Of a stretch of DNA of 64,000 nt, positions 55,772 through 62,231 are shown one piece after another; the first letter of the stretch is position 1; each line of letters starts with the position of its first letter. A program made the translations under genes and the position numbers. This DNA comes from CAVXJN01 sp963762165. GTDB taxonomy: Bacteria > Pseudomonadota > Gammaproteobacteria > JASBUN01. Below the pieces are notes generated by a model, which did no database searches, had not been told where the DNA came from, and worked only from the letters and a program-made list of their open reading frames with translations. Where the stretch lies: contig CAVXJN010000003.1 in the NCBI GenBank assembly GCA_963762165.1, positions 1,674,001 through 1,738,000 of the forward strand, written 5' to 3'.

Positions 55772-57139
55772 ATGGCCAAGGCGAAAATTTTCTACACCTG
55801 TACCGAGTGCGGTGCTCAGGCTCCGAAGTGGGCCGGGCAGTGCGGCGACTGCGGCGCCTGGAACACGATGGTGGAGACCGCCGCGGCTACCGCCATCTCC
55901 AACCCACGTTTTGCAGGTTATGCCGGCGACGCCGAGACCCTGGTGCAGCGCCTGGACCAGGTCGACATCGAAGAGCAAAGCCGTACCTCGACCGGTATGG
56001 CGGAACTCGACCGGGTCCTGGGCGGCGGCTTGGTGGCCGGATCGGTAACGTTGATCGGTGGCGACCCCGGGATTGGCAAGTCCACCATTCTCCTGCAGAC
56101 CCTTACCGACCTCGCCGCGCGCATGCCGACCCTGTACGTTACCGGGGAAGAATCCAAGCAACAGGTCAGTCTGCGCGCCCGGCGTCTGGAACTGCCGCGC
56201 GAGCAGTTGCAGTTGCTCACCGAAACTTCAGTCGAACGGATTCTCGGGACTGCGCAGCGCGAACAACCGCGCGTACTCGCAATCGATTCCATTCAGACCG
56301 TATTCACGGAGTTGCTGCAATCGGCGCCGGGGTCGGTGGCCCAGGTGCGGGAGTCCGCAGCCCAGTTGGTGCGCTTCGCCAAACAGCGCAACACGGCATT
56401 GTTCCTGGTCGGTCACGTCACCAAGGAGGGAACCCTGGCCGGTCCACGGGTGCTCGAACATATGGTCGACACCGTTTTGTATTTCGAGGGCGAGCACGGC
56501 TCCCGCTACCGGGTGATCCGGGCGATCAAGAACCGCTTCGGTGCCGTCAACGAGTTGGGTGTGTTCGCCATGACCGACAAGGGCCTGCGTGAGGTCTCGA
56601 ACCCTTCCGCGATTTTTTTATCGCGGCACGAACAACCGGTGCCCGGCAGCGTGATCATGGTGACTCGCGAGGGCAGTCGGCCCATGTTGGTGGAAGTGCA
56701 GGTGTTGGTGGATGAGTCCCATTCGTCCAATCCGCGCCGCGTGACCCTTGGTTTGGAACAAAATCGCCTGGCAATGCTGTTGGCCGTTCTGCACCGCCAC
56801 GGCAGCGTCGCCACCCACGACCAGGACGTATTCGTCAATGTGGTCGGCGGCGTGCGTGTCAGCGAAACCGGTGCCGATCTGGCAGTGCTGCTGGCGGTGC
56901 TGTCTAGTTTCCGCGACAGACCGTTGCCGCAGGACCTGGTGGTGTTCGGTGAAGTCGGCCTGGCCGGCGAGATCCGACCGGTTGCCAACGGCCAGGAACG
57001 ATTGCGGGAAGCGGCCAAGCACGGTTTCAAGCGCGCCATCGTGCCCAAAGCCAATGCGCCGAAACAGGGTGCGATCGAAGGGATGAGCGTGGTCGGCGTC
57101 TCGCGATTGCAGGAGGCGATCGAACACGCCGGTTGGTGA
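55772..57139 (+). CDS. radA: DNA repair protein RadA
   Basis: 455 residues. A zinc finger CTECGAQAPKWAGQCGDCG opens the protein, LIGGDPGIGKSTILLQ is Walker A, IKNRFGAVNELGVF contains the RadA-specific KNRFG motif, and the C-terminal Lon-protease-like domain ends with GEVGLAGEIRPV and GFKRAIVPKAN. It drives branch migration in recombinational repair. It is 9 bp after alr. Confidence 0.96.
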   Translation: MAKAKIFYTCTECGAQAPKWAGQCGDCGAWNTMVETAAATAISNPRFAGYAGDAETLVQRLDQVDIEEQSRTSTGMAELDRVLGGGLVAGSVTLIGGDPGIGKSTILLQTLTDLAARMPTLYVTGEESKQQVSLRARRLELPREQLQLLTETSVERILGTAQREQPRVLAIDSIQTVFTELLQSAPGSVAQVRESAAQLVRFAKQRNTALFLVGHVTKEGTLAGPRVLEHMVDTVLYFEGEHGSRYRVIRAIKNRFGAVNELGVFAMTDKGLREVSNPSAIFLSRHEQPVPGSVIMVTREGSRPMLVEVQVLVDESHSSNPRRVTLGLEQNRLAMLLAVLHRHGSVATHDQDVFVNVVGGVRVSETGADLAVLLAVLSSFRDRPLPQDLVVFGEVGLAGEIRPVANGQERLREAAKHGFKRAIVPKANAPKQGAIEGMSVVGVSRLQEAIEHAGW

Positions 57140-57240
57140 GACGCGGGCAAGCAGCTTAAAGCGCCGCTGAATTCAGCCGACAGTTGGGATCACTTGCCCG
57201 CCCCAGGCGAATACGCCCCCGGGTCTTTCCGGGAGATACC

Positions 57241-57306
57241 ATGTTCGCGTCGTTCATTGTCCTGCTGACAGCATTGATGTTGGCCTGCGCCGCATGGCGC
57301 TGGTGA
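57241..57306 (+). CDS. Candidate small membrane peptide (21 aa)
   Basis: ATG preceded by GGGAG at a six-base spacing opens a 21-codon ORF encoding MFASFIVLLTALMLACAAWRW and TGA. It is hydrophobic throughout with an aromatic/basic C-terminus, a form seen in small single-helix membrane peptides. A CCCGG/CCGGG hairpin lies at the ribosome site and a GCGCC/GGCGC hairpin within the 3' half. It stands alone between radA and a methyltransferase gene. Only the ribosome site and composition support it. Confidence 0.35.
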   Translation: MFASFIVLLTALMLACAAWRW

Positions 57307-57414
57307 TCGATCGTTTTTTGCAGGAATTACCGAGCAGGGACTGTGCTCAGCCATTATTGAGGCAGGTGTGACGGGGGGATTGCCTGCGGCAGATGGCTAC
57401 GGCGACAATAGGCC
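57307..57414. other. radA-methyltransferase gap, 3' part
   Basis: About 108 bases containing a GATCGATC palindrome followed by six T near 57310, too far from the nearest stem to be a convincing terminator. I see no clear promoter for the methyltransferase. Confidence 0.3.
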
Positions 57415-58179
57415 ATGCCCGAGCCAGAATTCAAAGATCATTTTTCCGGCCATGCCGGACAATACCAGCGCTACCGGCCACGATACCCGCGGCCGCTGTT
57501 CGATTATTTGGCGGCACGCGCGCCAGACCGAACCCTGGCCTGGGACTGTGCCACCGGCAACGGCCAAGCGGCGGCGCAGCTGGGTCGGCTATTCAACCGG
57601 GTAGTGGCCACGGACGCCAGTGCCCGGCAGATTGAACAAGCCAGTGGTCCGGACAACGTCGAATTTCGCACTGCACCGGCGGCTGTATCGGCTCTGGACA
57701 GTGCCAGCGTCGATTTGATTACTGTTGCGCAAGCCTTGCACTGGTTCGATTTCGAGGCTTTTTATACCGAAGCCCGGCGGGTGCTGAAGCCCGGCGGGAT
57801 ACTGGCTGCCTGGTGCTACGGCCTGTTCAGCAGCGTTCCCGAGGTGGACGCCGTGGTCCGGCATCTGTATCGCGATGTGGTGGGGAGCTATTGGCCACCC
57901 GAGCGGCATTGGATCGACGAGGGCTATCAGGGGATTCCGTTTCCATTTCCGGAGCTTTCGGCGCCGCAGTTTGCGATGCGCCTGGAATGGACGCTCGAGG
58001 ACTTGAGCGGCTATCTCGATACCTGGTCCGCGTCACGGCGCTATCATCAGGCCACGGGCAACAACGCCGTGGCGACGGTAGCGGCGGAGCTGCAGCGGGC
58101 CTGGCCGCGCAACAGCACCACCATGCCGGTGACCTGGGTGCTGCGTCTTCGCGTCGGGCGTCATGACGGCAATCACTGA
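57415..58179 (+). CDS. Class I SAM-dependent methyltransferase
   Basis: 254 residues. FKDHFSGHAGQYQRYRPRYP at the N-terminus and WDCATGNGQAAAQLGRLF (SAM-binding motif I), ATDASARQIEQA (motif II), and LITVAQALHWFDFEAFY / RVLKPGGILAAWCYG follow the methyltransf_11 pattern with the WFD motif of this subfamily. Related proteins include trans-aconitate methyltransferase-like and eukaryotic putative methyltransferases. Substrate unknown. Confidence 0.85.
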   Translation: MPEPEFKDHFSGHAGQYQRYRPRYPRPLFDYLAARAPDRTLAWDCATGNGQAAAQLGRLFNRVVATDASARQIEQASGPDNVEFRTAPAAVSALDSASVDLITVAQALHWFDFEAFYTEARRVLKPGGILAAWCYGLFSSVPEVDAVVRHLYRDVVGSYWPPERHWIDEGYQGIPFPFPELSAPQFAMRLEWTLEDLSGYLDTWSASRRYHQATGNNAVATVAAELQRAWPRNSTTMPVTWVLRLRVGRHDGNH

Positions 58180-58208
58180 GCTGGGTGGCCGGTGCGGCGG
58201 GCGATGGT

Positions 58209-58664
58209 ATGGCGGCTGAGCGTTTGCCAGGGGACGTCCATGTGTTTGTATACGGTACGCTGCGCCAGGCGCTAGGCCATCCGATGGCGCGTTTGCTGCA
58301 GCCGGCGACGTTTGTCGGCGAGGCGTCGGTGGCGGGCCGCTTGTACGAGCTTGGACGCTACCCGGGAATGATCGCGCCACGCGCACCGGGCGACTGGGTG
58401 CGCGGCGAAGTCTACACGCTGCTGAAGCCGAAGTTGACCCTGGCCAGGCTCGATGAGTACGAAGACTGCCGACCCCATGCAGGTTCGGCCGAATTCGTAC
58501 GCAAACGCTTGCCGGTGCGATTGGACAACGGTCGCCCGGTTCGGGCATGGGTCTACCGTTACAATGGCACCCTGGCACGCGCGACATTGATCCCGTCGGG
58601 CGACTATGCCCACAGCAGGCGCCGCAGCCGACGCTGGCCGCAGATGGCGGACGAGCACAAATGA
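58209..58664 (+). CDS. Gamma-glutamylcyclotransferase-like (AIG2/YtfP) protein
   Basis: 151 residues from ATG 58209; a GTG at 58185 is an alternative. VFVYGTLRQALGHPM is the family signature (YGTLR binds the glutamyl group) and LARLDEYEDCRPH contains the expected catalytic-glutamate region. The C-terminal 20 residues are Arg/His rich. Members cyclise gamma-glutamyl amines or are uncharacterised. Its stop overlaps the ATG of the next gene, so the two are co-translated. Confidence 0.82.
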   Translation: MAAERLPGDVHVFVYGTLRQALGHPMARLLQPATFVGEASVAGRLYELGRYPGMIAPRAPGDWVRGEVYTLLKPKLTLARLDEYEDCRPHAGSAEFVRKRLPVRLDNGRPVRAWVYRYNGTLARATLIPSGDYAHSRRRSRRWPQMADEHK

Positions 58665-59338
58665 ATCAGCCATCCGAATCCGATCAAGCGGTCCGGCAAG
58701 CTCTCGAACGCCTGCAGGGCTTGCTGCCGCTGGTGAAGCGCCTCAGCCGACAGGCATTGGCGGCGCGACGCGTGCACCGCGCAATCCTTGGCGAATTCGC
58801 CCGCTGCGGGCGAACTCCCGAGCGCGATACACTCGCGCAATTGACGCAGCCCGAGTGTCTCGACGACGTGTTGGCATCTCTGGGCGACGCGGATCTTATT
58901 GTCCGCACACCGCGGGGCGGCGTAACAGGGGCTTATCCGTTCACTCTGGAGCGAACCCCGCACTTGCTGACACTGCCCGGTGCAACCGTCAACGCCATGT
59001 GCGCTGTGGACGCGCTTGCTGTCGCGCCGGTATTCGACTGTGAGGTCGCGATTGCATCCAGTTGCACCGTTACCGGCGTGCCGATTGCGGTGCGCCAGCG
59101 CGGCGACCGGGTGTTGGCGGTATCCCCGGCGCAGCAATTGCACGTTGGCATCGGCTGGAGGCAGCCGCACGCGTGCGCCGCTAATACCCTGTGCCGGGAG
59201 ATGGTGTTTTTGCGCGATCACGCGGTCGCCACTGCATGGCAGGAGACTGATCAGGAATGCCGCACGGTCTACAGTTTGGGCGAAGCAATCGCCCTCGGAG
59301 CAGCGTTCTTTTCGCCGCTGCTGGAAGTGCCGATTTGA
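58661..59338 (+). CDS. Organomercurial-lyase-like protein (MerB family)
   Basis: 225 residues. NAMCAVDAL supplies Cys114 and Asp117, and NTLCREMVFLRD supplies Cys178; the spacing (3 and 64) matches the MerB catalytic Cys96-Asp99-Cys159 (3 and 63). PFTLERTPH, CTVTGVPI and a C-terminal SLGEAIALGAAFFSPLLE also align with alkylmercury lyases. A winged-helix N-terminal domain is expected at about residues 20-85. No merA, merR or merT lies nearby. MerB cleaves carbon-mercury bonds; relatives may act on other substrates. Confidence 0.75.
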   Translation: MNQPSESDQAVRQALERLQGLLPLVKRLSRQALAARRVHRAILGEFARCGRTPERDTLAQLTQPECLDDVLASLGDADLIVRTPRGGVTGAYPFTLERTPHLLTLPGATVNAMCAVDALAVAPVFDCEVAIASSCTVTGVPIAVRQRGDRVLAVSPAQQLHVGIGWRQPHACAANTLCREMVFLRDHAVATAWQETDQECRTVYSLGEAIALGAAFFSPLLEVPI

Positions 59339-59438
59339 TCGGCGCCGCAGCCTCGTCGCGGTTGCTGGGGTAGAATGCCGGCCCGTGGTCATTCGCCTGA
59401 CGCACGTGCCCGCAGCAAAGGGGTAAATCTGAGGAACC

Positions 59439-60059
59439 ATGACGGACGCAACACGCAAACAGCGTTGGGAACAACTCTATCGCACGAAGCCGGTGGACGA
59501 ACTGAGCTGGCATCAGGCCGAGCCGTGCATTTCGCTGCAATTGATCGAGCACAGCGGTGTGCAGTTCGACGACGCCATCATCGACGTCGGTGGCGGGGCT
59601 TCAGTACTCGTGGACCGTCTGCTCGCCAAGGGCTACCAGACCACTGCCGTGCTCGACATTTCAGGAGCCGCGTTGTCCCGCGCACGGCAGCGATTGGGCA
59701 AGGGCGCAGATCGAGTCGAGTGGTACGAAACCGATGTGACCGAATTCGTTCCGCCTCACACGTTCAGTCTGTGGCACGACCGCGCTGTGTTCCACTTTCT
59801 CACCGCCGTTCAGGACCGGTGCCGCTACGTCGAAGTTTTGCGCGGCGCAGTTCCCAGGGGCGGTCACGTGATCATTGCCAGCTTCGCGCTGGATGGCCCC
59901 ACCGAGTGCAGCGGTTTCGACGTCGAGCGATATGACGAGGCGCGGTTGATGGACGCGCTGGGCGAGGGATTCACGCTCATCGAGACCATCATCGAAACCC
60001 ACGTCACGCCTGCCGCAAAGGAACAGCGATTCCAGTATTTCCGCTTGGCGCGCGATTGA
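59439..60059 (+). CDS. Class I SAM-dependent methyltransferase
   Basis: 206 residues. RWEQLYRTKPVDELSWHQ at the N-terminus, then IDVGGGASVLVDRLLAKGY (SAM motif I), VLDISGAALSRARQRLG and WHDRAVFHFLT. This pattern matches proteins sometimes annotated as thiopurine methyltransferase-like or as 12-kDa-type methyltransferases. Substrate unknown. It follows the MerB-like gene by 100 bp. Confidence 0.85.
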   Translation: MTDATRKQRWEQLYRTKPVDELSWHQAEPCISLQLIEHSGVQFDDAIIDVGGGASVLVDRLLAKGYQTTAVLDISGAALSRARQRLGKGADRVEWYETDVTEFVPPHTFSLWHDRAVFHFLTAVQDRCRYVEVLRGAVPRGGHVIIASFALDGPTECSGFDVERYDEARLMDALGEGFTLIETIIETHVTPAAKEQRFQYFRLARD

Positions 60060-60107
60060 CGCGGACCCGTAAAGCAACCGAATTTCACCGATACCAGGAC
60101 AGTACAA

Positions 60108-60308
60108 ATGGGAAAACTGATTGGAATTGCATTGCTGGTGGTAGGAGCATTGCTCCTCTATTGGGGCTATCAAGCCCACGAATCGGTGGGCTCGCAGGTG
60201 ACCGAACTGGTAACCGGTTCGCCGTCCGACAGGTCCATGTGGTTGCTGTTGGGTGGGGCCGGCTGCGTGATCGTTGGACTATACGCAATGATGCGTCTGC
60301 GGGGCTGA
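60108..60308 (+). CDS. DUF3185 small membrane protein
   Basis: 66 residues. Two helices, IGIALLVVGALLLYWGY and WLLLGGAGCVIVGLYAMM, flank a polar loop with FTGSP-like VTGSPSDRSMW, the DUF3185 signature. No function is known for the family. It is 6 bp before the next small gene. Confidence 0.8.
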   Translation: MGKLIGIALLVVGALLLYWGYQAHESVGSQVTELVTGSPSDRSMWLLLGGAGCVIVGLYAMMRLRG

Positions 60309-60314
60309 CGCCCG

Positions 60315-60563
60315 GTGCGCGACAAGGCGCAGGTCAAAGCCGAGCTGATGGCAACTTTCCGTCGCGCCAATGCGCGCGCGGGAAGTCTGTTGCCGCCGAA
60401 ATGGTTGCAGCGCCATTACTTGCCAACCTTCGCGCCTGAGGAGGAAGCTGCATTCGAGGACGCCGTCAATGAATTGGTGGCGGACGGTTACCTGGAATAT
60501 GTCGAGCGGGGCACGCCCAATCTGCGCTTGACCGAGCGCGGGCTGGCGGCGCTCGCGCATTGA
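60315..60563 (+). CDS. Small hypothetical protein
   Basis: 82 residues from GTG. The N-terminal half is basic and helical (AELMATFRRANARAGSLLPPKWLQRHYL), the C-terminal half acidic with NELVADGYLEYVERGTPNLRLTERGLAALA, which has the appearance of a winged-helix wing and recognition segment. No family was recognised. Coupled to DUF3185 by a 6-bp gap. Confidence 0.55.
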   Translation: MRDKAQVKAELMATFRRANARAGSLLPPKWLQRHYLPTFAPEEEAAFEDAVNELVADGYLEYVERGTPNLRLTERGLAALAH

Positions 60564-60607
60564 TCGGAGTTTGATCGCAGTCAGGCAGATAGAGGAAGGA
60601 GAGCAGT

Positions 60608-60772
60608 GTGTCGAATCAGCGTGCCCGCAGCAACGAAGAATACTTCGATCGCGTACACTAGGCCTTGGGCGAGATTGGTTAGCTTCGCATAGCAGAGTTG
60701 CCGTTGCGGCATTTGCTGTCGCAGATCAATGAAACCCATCGCCAGGGATTGGACGTTCCGCACCTGTCTTGA
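60608..60772 (+). pseudogene. Small broken ORF with two in-frame TAG codons
   Basis: A strong AGGAAGGAG site precedes a GTG that opens 55 codons to TGA, interrupted by TAG at 60659 and 60680. The readable pieces are SNQRARSNEEYFDRVH, ALGEIG and LRIAELPLRHLLSQINETHRQ. The quality of the ribosome site and protein-like composition suggest a small gene that has decayed; consensus error or a chance frame are alternatives. No family recognised. Confidence 0.35.
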
Positions 60773-60839
60773 CCTACGTCATGGCCGTATTCGTGGCCTA
60801 CGGTTAGGCTGCACTTGCTACCCGGACAAAGGCTCAGGC

Positions 60840-62228
60840 ATGCAATCATCTCTGCTGTTCGATGCGGATCTGATCCGTCGCTACGACCGCGCGGGCCCGC
60901 GTTACACGTCGTACCCGACCGCCGTGCAGTTCCACGACGGTTTTGACGAAGCTCAGTACCGTAGTTACGCGCTGGCAAGCAATGCCGCTCTACCGCCACG
61001 CCCGTTGTCTCTGTATTTCCACTTACCGTTTTGCGCAACGGTTTGCTATTACTGCGCCTGCAACAAGGTAATAACCAAGAACCGCGGCCGCGCCGAACCT
61101 TATCTGCAGCGCCTGTACCGCGAACTGGAGTTGCAGGGCGAACTGTTCGACCGTTCGCGGCCCGTGGATCAGCTGCACTGGGGCGGCGGTACGCCCACCT
61201 TTCTCAGCCACGGGCAAATGGCCGAGCTCATGGCGAAGACCGGACATTGGTTCGGGCTGCGCAACGACGATGCCGGCGAATATTCCATCGAAATCGATCC
61301 GCGCGCCGTGGGCGCCGACACCGTCGCATTACTGCGCGAGCTGGGCTTCAATCGCATGAGCCTGGGCGTACAGGATTTCGATCCGGCGGTGCAGCGTGCA
61401 GTCAATCGTGTACAGTCCGAGCAAGAGACGTTCGCGGTGATCGATGCGGCCCGCGACAATGGCTTTCGCTCCGTGAGCGTCGATCTGATTTACGGTCTGC
61501 CACTGCAAAGCGTGGCCAGCTTCGAACGCACGCTGCATACACTGTTGGCGGCCGAGCCGGATCGTATTTCGGTGTTCAATTACGCCCACTTGCCGGAGAT
61601 GTTCAAGACTCAACGTCAGATCGACGCCACTCAATTGCCGTCCGCTGCCGAGAAACTGCGGATCCTGCAGTCCACCATCGAACACCTGCAAGGCGCCGGT
61701 TATGTGTACATCGGCATGGATCATTTCGCCCGTCCCGACGATGAGCTCGCCGTGGCGCAGCGTGCCGGGTCGCTATACCGCAATTTCCAGGGTTACTCGA
61801 CTCATGCAGACTGCGATCTGGTCTCATTCGGGATTTCGGCGATCGGCATGGTGGGTACCAGTTACAGCCAGAACGTCAAGACCGTCGAGGAATACGAACG
61901 CTGTCTGGATAGCGGCCGCCTGCCGATCTACCGCGGTTTGGAGCTCGGCGCCGACGATTTGCTGCGACGGGAGTTGATCACGCGTCTGGTATGCGATTTC
62001 GAGGTGGACGTGGCGTCGATCGAATTTCGCTATGGGATCGACTTCCGGGATTATTTTGCCGCCGAACTCGAGGCCCTGCGGGCCATGGAACAGGATGACC
62101 TGGTGCGAGTTTCGCCGCGCCGGATTCAAGTACCGGCCGCCGGCCGTTTGTTGATCCGCAATGTCTGCATGGTATTCGATCGCTACCTACCGCACGCCAA
62201 CCAGCCGCGCTTCTCGCGTGTCATCTGA
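60840..62228 (+). CDS. hemN: Oxygen-independent coproporphyrinogen III oxidase
   Basis: 462 residues from ATG 60840 (E. coli 457). RYTSYPTAVQFHDGF is the family N-terminus; CATVCYYCACNKVITKN contains the radical-SAM cysteines (CxxxCxxC plus the fourth Cys typical of true HemN). LHWGGGTPTFLS, MSLGVQDFDPAVQRAVNRVQ and YVYIGMDHFARPDDELA follow. The presence of the fourth Cys and the N- and C-terminal extensions favours HemN rather than the HemW homologue. It makes protoporphyrinogen IX without oxygen. Confidence 0.93.
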   Translation: MQSSLLFDADLIRRYDRAGPRYTSYPTAVQFHDGFDEAQYRSYALASNAALPPRPLSLYFHLPFCATVCYYCACNKVITKNRGRAEPYLQRLYRELELQGELFDRSRPVDQLHWGGGTPTFLSHGQMAELMAKTGHWFGLRNDDAGEYSIEIDPRAVGADTVALLRELGFNRMSLGVQDFDPAVQRAVNRVQSEQETFAVIDAARDNGFRSVSVDLIYGLPLQSVASFERTLHTLLAAEPDRISVFNYAHLPEMFKTQRQIDATQLPSAAEKLRILQSTIEHLQGAGYVYIGMDHFARPDDELAVAQRAGSLYRNFQGYSTHADCDLVSFGISAIGMVGTSYSQNVKTVEEYERCLDSGRLPIYRGLELGADDLLRRELITRLVCDFEVDVASIEFRYGIDFRDYFAAELEALRAMEQDDLVRVSPRRIQVPAAGRLLIRNVCMVFDRYLPHANQPRFSRVI

Positions 62229-62231
62229 GAT

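Noticed and set aside
53009..56161. Minus-strand ORFs of 396 and 496 codons opposite dnaB and alr/radA
   Set aside because: Shadow frames with His/Gln/Arg-rich composition.
57290..57316. GCGCC/GGCGC stem plus T-run after radA as an intrinsic terminator
   Set aside because: The T-run is about 13 bases away from the stem, too distant.
60560..60590. Two TTGAT-like elements upstream of hemN as an FNR site
   Set aside because: They are direct rather than inverted and the spacing does not fit an FNR box.
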